DNA of 64,000 nt from Halegenticoccus tardaugens (GTDB lineage: Archaea > Halobacteriota > Halobacteria > Halobacteriales > Haloferacaceae), in the NCBI RefSeq assembly GCF_004116405.1, contig NZ_SDIC01000002.1, positions 62,001-126,000 of the forward strand, written 5' to 3'. Of this stretch, positions 51,249-61,314 are shown piece after piece (the stretch's first letter is position 1; the number at the start of each line of letters is the position of its first letter). A program made the translations under genes and the position numbers. Below the pieces are notes generated by a model, which did not search any database, was not told the DNA's origin, and saw nothing but the letters and a program-made list of their open reading frames with translations.

Positions 51249-51312
51249 ACGAGTCCCGCCAGCACTCGCGTATCTCTCCGATGCGCGCCCTGCCCGTTCT
51301 CGCGTTGCGCAC

Positions 51313-52173
51313 TCACGGGAGCAGCAGGCGCGATCGGACGGAGGCTGCCTCGCCTCGGTCCGCCACGGCGGCGTCGGCGAGCGCGGCGTCGCAGTCCCGA
51401 CAAACGGACTGAGCGACGAGGTGCGGTTTTTGGCAGCAGGGATCGACGCGATCTTCCGTCACGACGGGCGAACCGTCGCAGGACGGACATTGCCCGAGAC
51501 ACAGTCGCAATCCCGTCAGGACGGACTGCCGGCGGTCCCGGTCGAACTCGATCCACCGGTCAAGGCGTTCCCGAAGGATCTCTGCGGCGGCGACGTCCGC
51601 AACGAGGGCCGCCTCCGACTCCCACCGGACCGATTTGTTCCCGTCCACGACGAAGGAACGCGCGCCGTGGCGCGAGATCGTCTCGGCGTCGAACAGGGCG
51701 CGCACGTCCGACGGCTCGACGCCGCGTTCGCGGACATCTCGAATTCGTTCGGTCCACGCGTCCGCGAACTCCGCCGTGAGATCGGCGGCGTTGTCGTTTC
51801 GGACGACTCCGTCGAGTTCGAACGGCGTCTCGTCCGCCTCCCCCCCTCCGGACACACGTTCGCGTTCGGCGAGACGACCTCCGCCGAGCGACCGATCGAC
51901 CGGGGGCTGCTTGCCGAACAGCCGGAGAACCCACGCCGGAAAGTAACGTTTCGTGAGCGCGGGCGTGCCGGGGACGAGGTATCCGCGGGCGTAGATGACG
52001 GCGAGGAACGCGACGAACGCGACGAGACCGACCCACGCGAACGACGCAAGCGTCAGCGCGACCGCGACCGCGGCGGCGACGAACACGTTCACCGCCGTGC
52101 AGGGCGCACATCGATTCTCTCCGGTGTACTCCGGCTTACGAACTCGGGCTATCGCCTCGTCGAGCGCTGCCAT
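51313..52173 (-). CDS. haloarchaeal membrane protein with C-terminal cysteine cluster, 286 aa
   Basis: No family recognised. CAPC near residue 22-25 precedes two hydrophobic helices (about 28-62). A long soluble part follows, ending in a cluster of CxxC motifs (CPSC, CC, CRDC), consistent with zinc binding. Convergent with the methyltransferase and divergent from the exchanger at 52332. Perhaps a membrane-tethered zinc-ribbon protein. Confidence 0.7.
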   Translation of the reverse strand: MAALDEAIARVRKPEYTGENRCAPCTAVNVFVAAAVAVALTLASFAWVGLVAFVAFLAVIYARGYLVPGTPALTKRYFPAWVLRLFGKQPPVDRSLGGGRLAERERVSGGGEADETPFELDGVVRNDNAADLTAEFADAWTERIRDVRERGVEPSDVRALFDAETISRHGARSFVVDGNKSVRWESEAALVADVAAAEILRERLDRWIEFDRDRRQSVLTGLRLCLGQCPSCDGSPVVTEDRVDPCCQKPHLVAQSVCRDCDAALADAAVADRGEAASVRSRLLLP

Positions 52174-52301
52174 ACGTTACTGACCAACGGCGAGTCGGGA
52201 AATAACGTTGACGCCCCCTCGACCGAGCGCGACGAACGCGAAAACCGACGTGCCGACCGATGGCTCCTCGGTACGACTCCTCGTCATATCCCCTGCGAAT
52301 G

Positions 52302-52308
52302 GTATAAG
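52302..52308 (+). promoter_or_regulatory. TATA-like box for the second CaCA exchanger
   Basis: GTATAAG centred about 27 bp before ATG 52332; fits leaderless transcription. Confidence 0.45.
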
Positions 52309-52331
52309 TCGCCATCGGGAGACATCGGATC

Positions 52332-53351
52332 ATGTCGCTCAGCGTCCCGCCGGTCGTGATCGGGCTGCTCCTCTTTCTCGTCGGGGTCGCACTCGTCGTC
52401 GGAAGCGTCGAAACGTTTGTCGAAGCGATCGCCGAAAGCGCGCTTGGACTCGGCGTGTCGGGGTTTTTTCTGACGGTCGTGCTCGCGGGTGCGGACTTGG
52501 AGAACGCCGTGCTCGGCGTCGCGGCCGTCTCCGAGGGACTCCCGGGACTGGCGCTCGGGACGGTGTTCGGTGAGGCGCTGTTCATCCTCGGGGTGGGCGT
52601 CGGCCTCGCCGGTGTGTTTACCGCCTTTGAGACGGACGTGCCGCGAGCGTACCTGCTCTTGATGCTCGGCGCGCCGGCGTTACTTTTGGTGCTCTCGCTC
52701 GACGGAACGCTCGACCGCCTCGACGGCGTCGTTCTCACGGCGGCGTATCTCCCGTTGCTCCTCGTCGTGTACGGTCTCGAACGGCGGTCCGACGCGCGCT
52801 ATCTGGCCGCAGACGCTCTCGACGGCGGAACCGACGAGACGTTCGAACTCGACCTCGACTTCGATCTCGACGTCACGGAACCGCACCTCGATCGACTCCG
52901 CGAGCGCTACGAAGGTTGGTTCGAACTGGGCGTCGCCGTGCTGGCAGCCGTGGGAATGGCGATCGGGTCCGAACTCGCGGTTACGGGCGCTCGGAGTCTG
53001 CTTACGGCTTTCGGCGTGACGGGCCTCGCGTTCGGTGCCACGGTTATGAGCTTCGTCGCCTCGATCGAGGAGGTGCTCCTGACGGTCGAACCGGTGCGCC
53101 GGGGAGCGCCCGAGATCGGCGTCGGCAACGTCGTGGGAAGCATGCTGTTTTTCGTGACGGCGAACGCCGGCATTATCGCGTTGATTCGTCCCATCGACAC
53201 GAGCGGAGCGGTGTTTACTGTCCACTGGCCGTTCTTCCTCGCGCTGTTGACGGTCGTGGGGGTCGCTCTCGCGCGTGGACGGGTCGGGCGCACGACCGGT
53301 GCTGTGCTTCTCGTCGGATACGCCGCCTACTGGGCGGCAAATCTGCTCTGA
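52332..53351 (+). CDS. Ca2+/Na+ exchanger-like membrane protein (CaCA family)
   Basis: 339-aa paralog of 34107-35210 with the same two-half layout. First half: FLTVVLAGADLENAVLGVAAVSEG; second half: LAFGATVMSFVASIEEVLLTVEPVRRGAPEIGVGNVVGSML. An acidic loop (about residues 165-195) joins the halves. Both alpha repeats carry conserved acidic residues expected to bind cations. Ion specificity unknown. Single gene, convergent with the regulator at 53397. Confidence 0.82.
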   Translation: MSLSVPPVVIGLLLFLVGVALVVGSVETFVEAIAESALGLGVSGFFLTVVLAGADLENAVLGVAAVSEGLPGLALGTVFGEALFILGVGVGLAGVFTAFETDVPRAYLLLMLGAPALLLVLSLDGTLDRLDGVVLTAAYLPLLLVVYGLERRSDARYLAADALDGGTDETFELDLDFDLDVTEPHLDRLRERYEGWFELGVAVLAAVGMAIGSELAVTGARSLLTAFGVTGLAFGATVMSFVASIEEVLLTVEPVRRGAPEIGVGNVVGSMLFFVTANAGIIALIRPIDTSGAVFTVHWPFFLALLTVVGVALARGRVGRTTGAVLLVGYAAYWAANLL

Positions 53352-53396
53352 TCGAGGTGATCGACTGAGACGAGTGTTCGAGCGCGTCGACGCCGC

Positions 53397-54683
53397 TCAC
53401 GGCGTGAGCAATTTGGCTTGATCGAGCGCCGTCTTAAGCCGCTGCCACTCTTCGAACCGTTGCCACCCCCATCCGTCGTCGCAGACGGCACCGCTCGGTC
53501 CGAACCGCTCTACCGCATCGGTCAGGTTCTCGGCATCACGCCCGGTAGCGTTGGACCTCCCCTCGCCGATCGTCCCCACGACCCGCTCCGGGTCGGTGAC
53601 GGCCGCCTCGTACCCGGCGAGCGTTCCCGCGAGAAACGCGAGCACGGCCTGTGGACGCGTTCGCGCCACACGCTCTGTCGTCACGATCGTCGGCCCGTAG
53701 ATGGGGAACTGATCGGCAACCGAGAGGACGTCGACCGTCAGTCCCTCGCTGGCCAGGTCCTGCGGATCGGTGAACGTTCCCGTCACGACGTCGGCGCGGC
53801 CCGATTCGAGGGCCGTTCGCTCCTCGCCGTCGACTTCGACGACTGTCGCGTCGTCAAGTAGCCGCAGTTGCGAGAGGAAGAGTCGCCCGAGAACCCCAGC
53901 CTCGGAGTTGCTCGACAGTCCAATGCGACGTCCGCGCAACTGCTCGGTGCGCTCGAGCCGCTCCCCGAACACGCTCCGCGTCGTGTACAGCACCGTCATC
54001 GCTCGCTGGAAGAGGGGTGCGAGTGGGACGACCGGGGCTCCGGCCGCCCGTGCTCGGATCGTCGTCGCCGCCCCGGCGACGGTGACGTCCACGTCGTCCG
54101 TCAGGAGCGCCTCGACGGCGTCTCCGGACCCTTCGAACGGTCGAAGCGTGACGTTCACACCTCGTTCTCGGTACCGGTTTGCGTCGATCGCGGCGAACAG
54201 TGGCGCGTGAAGGACGTTCGGATGCCAGTTCAACCCGACGGTCAGCGTCACGTCGGCCGAATCGAGCATGGGGATGTCGTCCGGTCGGAGCCTCTCTGCA
54301 CCCAGTTTGCCCGCCACGGCAACCGCCTGTTTCAGAAGTGCGGTCGCGTGCGCCGCGTACACGCGTCGAATCGTCTCTCGAACATCGGCGTCGCAGGCCC
54401 ACGCCTTCGGGGGGCGACCTCGAATATCCCGTCGGATAGTCGTCTCTGTGATGATGTTCCGCTCGACGAGACGGGCGACCGCTTCAGTGACGGCGCGCTG
54501 GCTTTCGCCCGTCCCGACTCGAATTTCGAGGCGCGTGGCGGGCGTGTCGGCGAACGTCGGTTCCCGCTCGCGGAGGACGAGATACCCCAGAACGCGAGCC
54601 GCTGCTCGACCCAGTCCGAGTGCCAGGCGCTCGATCAACTCTTCGTCCTCCTCGGACAACACTGGATACTCCTGGGTCCGCAT
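53397..54683 (-). CDS. winged-helix regulator fused to an NMT1/SsuA-like sensor domain
   Basis: 428-aa one-component regulator. Residues 1-about 130 are a winged-helix DNA-binding domain (GRAAARVLGYLVLREREP, SQRAVTEAVARLVERNIITETT, then a basic wing RRDIRGRPPKAW). From about 150 (LTVGLNWHPNVLHAPLFAAIDANRYRERGV) to the end is a complete type-2 periplasmic-binding domain of the NMT1/SsuA kind, here cytoplasmic and presumably ligand sensing. ATG 54683 (or 54686) is chosen; the frame upstream reads into an IS-like hairpin. Probable regulator of the three NMT1-like genes at 47624-50492, which bind or act on related ligands; inferred from shared fold and proximity. Confidence 0.82.
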   Translation of the reverse strand: MRTQEYPVLSEEDEELIERLALGLGRAAARVLGYLVLREREPTFADTPATRLEIRVGTGESQRAVTEAVARLVERNIITETTIRRDIRGRPPKAWACDADVRETIRRVYAAHATALLKQAVAVAGKLGAERLRPDDIPMLDSADVTLTVGLNWHPNVLHAPLFAAIDANRYRERGVNVTLRPFEGSGDAVEALLTDDVDVTVAGAATTIRARAAGAPVVPLAPLFQRAMTVLYTTRSVFGERLERTEQLRGRRIGLSSNSEAGVLGRLFLSQLRLLDDATVVEVDGEERTALESGRADVVTGTFTDPQDLASEGLTVDVLSVADQFPIYGPTIVTTERVARTRPQAVLAFLAGTLAGYEAAVTDPERVVGTIGEGRSNATGRDAENLTDAVERFGPSGAVCDDGWGWQRFEEWQRLKTALDQAKLLTP

Positions 54684-54686
54684 CAT

Positions 54687-55137
54687 TCCACGTCGGTGCT
54701 TGAGGGGTATAATACTTCTCGGCGGACGGCCGGCCGTGGTCGTATGGCGCATCGAAGTGTCCTCCTCCACGCCCTCAAGGGCGTGGCATCCCCCCATGGG
54801 ATTGCGGCCAGCGGCCTTCGAGGTTTCAACTCCCCTTGGATGGCTGTGGCCCGGTCACTCAGGCCCTGTCTCCAGCCGAGTCACCGGCGCGCGTGTGTTC
54901 TCTGGCGCGACTCTCTCCGCTGGAGTAGCACGACAAAACACGCAGTACAGGCACTAAAACGCACCTCCGCAGGATATCCGGCTCGGCCACCGACGGCGGC
55001 TGGTCGGCCGGGCCTTCCGCTCAACCCGCGCGTATGCGCTCGAGACCTCTATCAGCTCTTCCGCGCCGCGTGCCTGCGTTCACTCGTTCACCCGCAAAGC
55101 GAACGCGTGGGGGGAATCGACCGGTGCGCGGCAATCA
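54687..55137. other. 450-bp IS-like relic region without a gene
   Basis: Holds a perfect palindrome CCACGCCCT-ca-AGGGCGTGG at 54767-54786, of the terminal type seen in haloarchaeal IS200/IS605/IS1341 elements, followed by GC-rich sequence with no transposase. A 22-base segment at 55033-55054 recurs with two differences at 61291-61312. The formate dehydrogenase ends at 55138. Confidence 0.45.
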
Positions 55138-57228
55138 TCAGTCGTCGCCCGGCGTTTCGGCCGGTGTGTCGGCCGGATCGATACCGACCTCAATCTCCGC
55201 GGCAGCCGCTTTGTATTCGGGGATCTTCGCGTCCGGGTCGAGAACGTCGTTCGTCAGCTGGTTCGCGGCCGCAGCCGCGAAGTGCGGCGTCGTCCAGATC
55301 GAACCTCGCTTGATATCCGGCGTCACGTTCGCCTTGACGACGATCTCGCCGCGACGCGAGCGGATCCTGACGTACTCCTCGTCCTCGATGCCGTACCTCT
55401 CGGCGTCCGCGGGGTGAACGTCAACGAAGTTCTCCGGCGTCCGGCGGTTGAGCGTCGGGGAACGGGTGCTCATCGTCCCGGTGTTGTAGTGCTCTTCGAG
55501 CCGCGCCGTCGTGAGCACGAGCGGGTAGTCCTCATCCGGGACCTCCGCAGGCGGCTGGTGACGCACGCCGCGGATCACACCGAGCCCGTCGTCGGTGTCG
55601 AACGACTCCTCGTAGAGGAAGAGGTCCCCCTGGTCGCCCTCCTCGTAGCACGGCCAGTGGATGCCCTCATGCCCGATCAGGTCGTACGTCATGCCTCGGT
55701 AGATCGGACAGACCTCTCGAAGCTCCTCGAACACCTCCTCGGGGCCATCAAAGTCGAATCCCTCTCCGAACAGGCGGGTGCCGAGTTCGCAGAGGATGTC
55801 GAGGTCGTGCCGAGTGTTGCCCGGGACCGTCGTCGCGGGGCGCATGAGCTGGACCCGTCGATCGGTGTTCGTCACCGTGCCGCCGCGCTCGGCCCAGGAC
55901 GTCGCCGGCAGCACGACGTCCGCCAGCTCCGCCGTCTCCGACATGAAGATGTCCTGGACGGCGATGAAATCGAGCTCCTCGAACCGCTCTGCGACCCGAT
56001 TCGCGTCGGGTTCGCTCATCACCGGGTTTTCGCCCATGATGAACAGCCCTCGAACGGTGTCGCCCGCGGCGTGGGAGATTTCGACGTTCGTCAGGCCCGG
56101 CTCCGGCGGTACTTCGAACCCCCACACCTCTTCGACGTCCGCCCGCTCTTCGCCGTCGACGTTAATGTACCCGGGCAGGACGTTCGGCATCGCGCCGACG
56201 TCGCAGGTCCCCTGGACGTTGTTCTGCCCGCGCAACGGGTTTACGCCCGTCCCGGGCCGACCGAGGTTGCCGGTGAGCAGCGCGAGATTGACCTCGTTTT
56301 GGACGTTGTCGACGCCGCAGCGGTGCTGGCTCATCCCCATCCCGGTAAAGATCGCGGCGTTTTCGGCCGTCGCGTAGATCTCGGCGGCCCGTCGAATGTC
56401 CTCCAGCGGAACGCCGCAGGTTTCGGCGGCCTCCTCCACGTCGAAGTCTTCGAGGGTCTCGACGAGGTGCTCGAATCCTCGCGTGCGTGCGTCGATGAAT
56501 TCCTCGTCGTACCATCCGTTGTCCAGCACCTCCTTGATGACGACGTTCAACAGTGGGATGTCGGTACCCGGGTTCAGCTGGAGGTGCAGGTCGGCGTCGC
56601 GCGTAGTCTTGTTCGCGTGCGGATCGACCTGGATAACCGTTGTGTCGTCGAGAGCGGCCTGCTTGAAGTACTTGCTGTGAGCGATGGGGTGTTGCTCGCC
56701 GGGGTTCGCCCCCTGAATCCAGTAGACGTCCGCGGCCTCCCGGAGGTCCTGCATGCTGTTGGTCATTGCCCCGGCTCCGAGGCTCTTCCTGAGGGTGTAG
56801 ACCGTCGAAGCGTGGCACATTCGCGTGCAGTTGTCGACGTTGTTCGTTCCGAATCGGCGGGCGAGCTTCTGTATGAGGTAGTTCTCCTCGTTCATCGCCT
56901 TCGAGCACCCGAAAAAGCCCATCGCGTCCGGGCCGTGCTCGTCTCGGATGCGTTCGAGTTCCGTGGTGATGCGCTCGAACGCCTCGTCCCACGTCGCCTC
57001 ACGGAACGCGCCGTCCTCCCTGATCAACGGGTCCTTGAGTCGTTCGGGATGGTTGACGACCTCCGTCGACGCACCGCCCTTGATGCACAGCGCGCCCTCG
57101 TTCACCGGCGCGTCGAACCAGGGTTTCACCGCCACGTCGCCCTGGTCGTTTTCGGGTTGAAGCTGTAACCCGCACCCGACACCGCAATACGGACAAATGG
57201 TCTTGACCGGCTCGCTTCCGTCTGTCAT
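55138..57228 (-). CDS. formate dehydrogenase catalytic subunit (Mo/W-bis-MGD)
   Basis: 696-aa molybdopterin oxidoreductase that oxidises formate to CO2. The N-terminal 4Fe-4S site is Cys12, Cys15, Cys19 and Cys48 (ICPYCGVGC, CIKGG). Cys138 in NCTRMCHAST is the metal ligand at the position of selenocysteine in E. coli FdhF, followed by the conserved His. Cofactor-binding segments IQGANPGEQHP, MGENPVMSEPD, NTGTMSTRSPTLN and the C-terminal VTPDIKRGSIWTTPHF fit. No signal peptide, so cytoplasmic. No accessory FeS or FdhD gene adjoins; ferredoxin may be the partner. Would close formaldehyde/formate oxidation from the demethylation genes. Confidence 0.9.
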   Translation of the reverse strand: MTDGSEPVKTICPYCGVGCGLQLQPENDQGDVAVKPWFDAPVNEGALCIKGGASTEVVNHPERLKDPLIREDGAFREATWDEAFERITTELERIRDEHGPDAMGFFGCSKAMNEENYLIQKLARRFGTNNVDNCTRMCHASTVYTLRKSLGAGAMTNSMQDLREAADVYWIQGANPGEQHPIAHSKYFKQAALDDTTVIQVDPHANKTTRDADLHLQLNPGTDIPLLNVVIKEVLDNGWYDEEFIDARTRGFEHLVETLEDFDVEEAAETCGVPLEDIRRAAEIYATAENAAIFTGMGMSQHRCGVDNVQNEVNLALLTGNLGRPGTGVNPLRGQNNVQGTCDVGAMPNVLPGYINVDGEERADVEEVWGFEVPPEPGLTNVEISHAAGDTVRGLFIMGENPVMSEPDANRVAERFEELDFIAVQDIFMSETAELADVVLPATSWAERGGTVTNTDRRVQLMRPATTVPGNTRHDLDILCELGTRLFGEGFDFDGPEEVFEELREVCPIYRGMTYDLIGHEGIHWPCYEEGDQGDLFLYEESFDTDDGLGVIRGVRHQPPAEVPDEDYPLVLTTARLEEHYNTGTMSTRSPTLNRRTPENFVDVHPADAERYGIEDEEYVRIRSRRGEIVVKANVTPDIKRGSIWTTPHFAAAAANQLTNDVLDPDAKIPEYKAAAAEIEVGIDPADTPAETPGDD

Positions 57229-57510
57229 GATGTATGGTACTCCACAACGGGGTTGCTCTGCGAGCAGCATCAATCTTCTCACCGTAGAGTGGGACTCAAA
57301 AACCGAGTACCGGACGGACGAGAGACGCGATCGGTCATCGACCGCAGTGTAACCGTCCCGTAAACTACCCCGACCTACTCGCTCGCCTTTCGGTTCGCTC
57401 CTTGAGGAAGGGGCATCCGCGCTGTACCGCCGGTGAATTTCCGAGCGTCGCGCCCGAATACTCCAGACGGCCCTCTCGGCGTCCAGGGCGAGTCATCGTT
57501 ATCCAAGGTG

Positions 57511-57518
57511 ATTTATCA
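57511..57518 (+). promoter_or_regulatory. TATA-like box for the 57540 gene
   Basis: ATTTATCA centred 26 bp before ATG 57540, supporting that ATG over upstream in-frame starts. Confidence 0.45.
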
Positions 57519-57539
57519 GCTCGCGTCGTGAAATCGCCC

Positions 57540-58112
57540 ATGACCCTCGCTTGCGCACTCATCGAGGAGCGGGCCCGCCAGTACGAGCGCGAGGAGCCAC
57601 TGTTCGCCGTCGAACAAGACAACATCGAGACGTTTCCCGCTGCGTTCCTCGACGAGACGTACACATGGAAGGACGCCGAGTGGATCGTCCAGTGGTACTA
57701 CCGGCGATTTCTCGGCGCGTTCCCGGATGGGGAGCGACGAGCGGGCGAGAAAGCCTACCGGCGAAACGAGTTCTCGACCGTCCAAAGCAGGATTCGTGCG
57801 GCAATCGAAACCGACGAGTCGACCGAGAAGATCCGTCAGCTCACGACGCTCGAAGGCGTCGACGTTCCCGTCGCCTCCGCGTTCCTGCTTTTCATTTTTC
57901 CGAAGCGGTACATCGTCGTCGGAGAACGGGAGTGGGAGGCGCTTCACGAAGCGAACGAGCTGACCGGCCGCTATCCCGGCCCCCCGTCTGCCAGCGAGTA
58001 CGAGGTCTACCTCACGACGTGTCGCGAAGCGGCCGATCGATGTGCCGTCGATCTGTGGACGCTCTACCGTGCGCTGTGGCGACTAGCAGGCGAACATTCC
58101 CACGCCGAATGA
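57540..58112 (+). CDS. 190-aa protein with helix-hairpin-helix-like segment
   Basis: Function unknown. The segment LTTLEGVDVPVASAFLLFIFPKRYIVVGEREWEAL (about residues 100-135) resembles the helix-hairpin-helix and following strand of HhH-GPD DNA glycosylases, but the catalytic Asp is not evident, so it is at best a distant relative. All-helical and soluble. Start fixed by the TATA-like box 26 bp upstream. Confidence 0.65.
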   Translation: MTLACALIEERARQYEREEPLFAVEQDNIETFPAAFLDETYTWKDAEWIVQWYYRRFLGAFPDGERRAGEKAYRRNEFSTVQSRIRAAIETDESTEKIRQLTTLEGVDVPVASAFLLFIFPKRYIVVGEREWEALHEANELTGRYPGPPSASEYEVYLTTCREAADRCAVDLWTLYRALWRLAGEHSHAE

Positions 58113-58248
58113 AACGTCGCCCGAACGCCGTTGAACCGGCCTCCAGTCCCCACGGCGGTCCATGAGGGCGGAGGGCGTGGGCGGCTTTTTCGTGTCCGTA
58201 CCTGTTCGGTCGAAAACACTATGCTACCTCCTAGCGTGGTTTCGTCCC

Positions 58249-58482
58249 ATGGCCAAGCGAGACGAAGAAGACCTACAGCCCGCGGACGTCCGTATCCTCC
58301 GCGTTCTTCGCTTGCGACGCGCTGAGTACCCCTCTCTGATCGCGAGTCAGACTGGGCTTCACTTCTCACTCGTCGACCGACACTGCAAGCGGCTTACTCG
58401 GCGAGGATACGTCGAACCGGTGAGTGGAGAGGTGCTCTATCGGATCACTTCCCGTGGAGAGCAGTGCCTTGAACGGCTGTAG
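58249..58482 (+). CDS. 77-aa winged-helix DNA-binding protein
   Basis: Single winged helix: DVRILRVLRLRRAEYPSLIASQTG, recognition helix region HFSLVDRHCKRLTRRGYV, then wing VSGEVLYRITSRGEQCL. Typical of small haloarchaeal repressors related to MarR/PhiH1-type families. ATG 58249 is taken as start since homology-like secondary structure begins there. Target unknown; an IS-like remnant follows. Confidence 0.8.
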   Translation: MAKRDEEDLQPADVRILRVLRLRRAEYPSLIASQTGLHFSLVDRHCKRLTRRGYVEPVSGEVLYRITSRGEQCLERL

Positions 58483-59107
<625 letters not shown>

Positions 59108-61051
59108 TCAGTCGTCCGCCGGTGCGGGGCTGTCGCCGCTCGCGCTGACGCCCGTGCCGGGTCCGATGTCGATCTCGAGCTCCTCGAGCTTCTCGTCGGG
59201 GACGACGCCGTCGACCCACCCGCGGTGTGCGTAGTACTCCTCTTTCATCTCCTCGAGTTCGCACAGTTCGCCTTCGGATGCGCCCTGCCCCGGGATCGCC
59301 TCGTCGCCCTCGACGAACCGGCCGGGGAGCGAGTCGTCGGTACCGTCGAAGCCCGCGAGGTTGTTGTAGTAGCGTTCGAGGTTGTAGACGCGCTCGCCCG
59401 CTTTCATCAGTTCGTCCTCGCTCACGTCGAAGCCCGTCATCCCGTTGTACTGCAGGACGTACTCCTCGATGCCCTCGGCGAACGCGTTGAACTTGCAGAT
59501 GTCGAACGAGTCCGAGATCGCGTGCAGGTCCTGGAACGTCGCGGTCAGCTCGCCCTTGCCCTCCCACTCGTAGGGGTCGACCTTCTCGGGGATACCGAGG
59601 ATCTCCGCCGCCGGCGTGTACCCCCGCAGGTGGCACGCCCCCCGGTTCGACGTCGCGTACGCGATCCCCATCCCCTTCATGCACCGCGGGTCGTATGCGG
59701 CGATGGCCTGCCCCTTGACCGAGAGTTTAGAGTCGTGGGCGTCGAGTTCGTCCGCGACGTGCTCTTGACCGCCCGCCAGCAGGTCGCCGAGCTCGTCGTC
59801 ACGGCGCGCGATGCGCCCGAGCAGATCGATCATCTCGTCGGCGTCGCCCCAGTCGATGCCGTCGCCGAGCTCGTCGAGCGACCCGTTTTCGGTGAGCTCC
59901 ATCGCCATCGCCATGATGTTGCCCGCTTCGATGGTGTCGATCCCGTAGTCGTTGCACCGGTCGATCATGACCGCGATCTTGTCGCGGTCGTCGTTGGCCG
60001 AGTTGGTACCCAGCGCCCACGCCGACTCGTACTCGAACGACTCCATCTTGACGTTCATCTCCTCACCCTTGTGCATCGTCTGCACCTCGACCTCCTTCTT
60101 GCACGCGACCGGACAGGAGTGACACGTCGGCTCGCCGACGAGGATGTTCTCGCGGACGTTCTCGCCGCTGATGCGTTCGGCGTCGAGGTCCTTCGGCCGA
60201 TCGGTTTCGCCGTCGTTGTAGGAGATCGCGGAGGTGTACTTGCCGTTTTTAGTGGGATGACCGTCCATCTCCTCGGTGATGTTCATGAGGACGTTCGTGC
60301 CGTACACCGAGAGCCCACCCTCGTTGGGCGCGGTGACGTCGGATTCGCGGATGAGATGCATCGCCTGCTGGTAGCCCGTCTGGAACGTCTCGGGCTCTTT
60401 GGGCTTGGGCATCCGCGTCCCGGACTTGACGACGACCGCCTTGAGGTTCTTCGAGCCCATCACGCAGCCGGTTCCCCCGCGTCCGGACGCGCGGTCGTCC
60501 TCGTTCATGATGCACGCGTAGCGCACCTGATTTTCGCCGCCCTGGCCGATCGCCATCACGCTGAGGTTCTTGCCGACCGAGCCGTCGACCTCCTCGCCGA
60601 GGTGCTCGATCGTGTCGTGGACGCCCGCTCCCCACAGGTGGGAGGCGTCGCGGAGTTCGACTTCGCCGTCCTCGACGAGGGCGTACACCGGCTTTTCCGC
60701 TTTGCCGGTGAAGAGGAGGCCGTCGAAGCCGGCCCACTTGAGCCGCGCGCCGCTCCACCCGCCGTGGTGCGAATCGGTGACGGTCCCCGTGAGGGGTGAC
60801 TTGGTGCAGACGGCGATGCGGCCGCTCATCACCGTCTGGGTGCCGGTGAGCGGGCCGTTCATGAACGCCAAGAGGTTGTCGGGGCCCATCGGGTCGACGT
60901 CGGGTCCCTGCTCGAAGACGTACTTGACGCCGAGGCCGCGCGCGCCGATGTACTTTTTCGCGTCGTCATCGTCGATGCCCTCGTAGCGGACGTCGCCCTC
61001 GGAGAGGTCGACCCGCGCCACGTGATCCTGAAAGCCGCCGAGGTCTGTCAT
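59108..61051 (-). CDS. aldehyde:ferredoxin oxidoreductase
   Basis: 647-aa tungsten or molybdenum bis-pyranopterin enzyme oxidising aldehydes to acids with ferredoxin. The 4Fe-4S ligands are Cys310, Cys313 and Cys317 (CHSCPVACKK) with Cys519 (DICKFNAF). Cofactor-contact segments RIAVCTKSPLTGTVTDSHHGG and GRGGTGCVMGSKNLKAVVV are conserved. Cytoplasmic. C-terminal 30 residues are an acidic haloarchaeal tail. The ferredoxin at 45940 is a plausible partner. Together with formate dehydrogenase and the aldehyde-forming demethylases it could detoxify or harvest aldehydes. Which metal is used cannot be told. Confidence 0.93.
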   Translation of the reverse strand: MTDLGGFQDHVARVDLSEGDVRYEGIDDDDAKKYIGARGLGVKYVFEQGPDVDPMGPDNLLAFMNGPLTGTQTVMSGRIAVCTKSPLTGTVTDSHHGGWSGARLKWAGFDGLLFTGKAEKPVYALVEDGEVELRDASHLWGAGVHDTIEHLGEEVDGSVGKNLSVMAIGQGGENQVRYACIMNEDDRASGRGGTGCVMGSKNLKAVVVKSGTRMPKPKEPETFQTGYQQAMHLIRESDVTAPNEGGLSVYGTNVLMNITEEMDGHPTKNGKYTSAISYNDGETDRPKDLDAERISGENVRENILVGEPTCHSCPVACKKEVEVQTMHKGEEMNVKMESFEYESAWALGTNSANDDRDKIAVMIDRCNDYGIDTIEAGNIMAMAMELTENGSLDELGDGIDWGDADEMIDLLGRIARRDDELGDLLAGGQEHVADELDAHDSKLSVKGQAIAAYDPRCMKGMGIAYATSNRGACHLRGYTPAAEILGIPEKVDPYEWEGKGELTATFQDLHAISDSFDICKFNAFAEGIEEYVLQYNGMTGFDVSEDELMKAGERVYNLERYYNNLAGFDGTDDSLPGRFVEGDEAIPGQGASEGELCELEEMKEEYYAHRGWVDGVVPDEKLEELEIDIGPGTGVSASGDSPAPADD

Positions 61052-61263
61052 GGTAACGTCTGCTTCTTACATACGCGATCCACCATGTTAATCATTATCG
61101 CAAGTTAGAAACCAATATCGGTTACGTCCGTTCGGGCGAGGCGCGCTGTCCAGCGGTCGGTCGCCTCGACCGATTCGGTCGACGCTCAGGGCTACTTAAC
61201 GGGACGCGATTCGAGTACGGGCGCGCCCTCGGCACTGAGACCGAGGATACCTCCTCTCGCATT

Positions 61264-61312
61264 GACATCTCTCGCGCCTGAAGACGCGGATATGCGCTCG
61301 AAACTTCTATCA
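61264..61312. repeat. solo IS-like end plus short repeat of 55033-55054
   Basis: GACATC at 61264-61269 followed by a CGCG...CTGAAGA...CGCG hairpin (61273-61288), as in the ends near 10503 and 58835. It is followed at 61291-61312 by a 22-base segment differing at two positions from 55033-55054. It touches the 3' end of CDC48 copy B. Confidence 0.4.
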
Positions 61313-61314
61313 AT

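Noticed and set aside
53868-55313. 481-codon plus-strand open frame running into the IS relic
   Set aside because: Mostly antisense to the regulator at 53397-54683; composition is not haloarchaeal.
55282-57168. 628-codon plus-strand open frame
   Set aside because: Antisense to formate dehydrogenase, whose cluster and cofactor motifs are intact.
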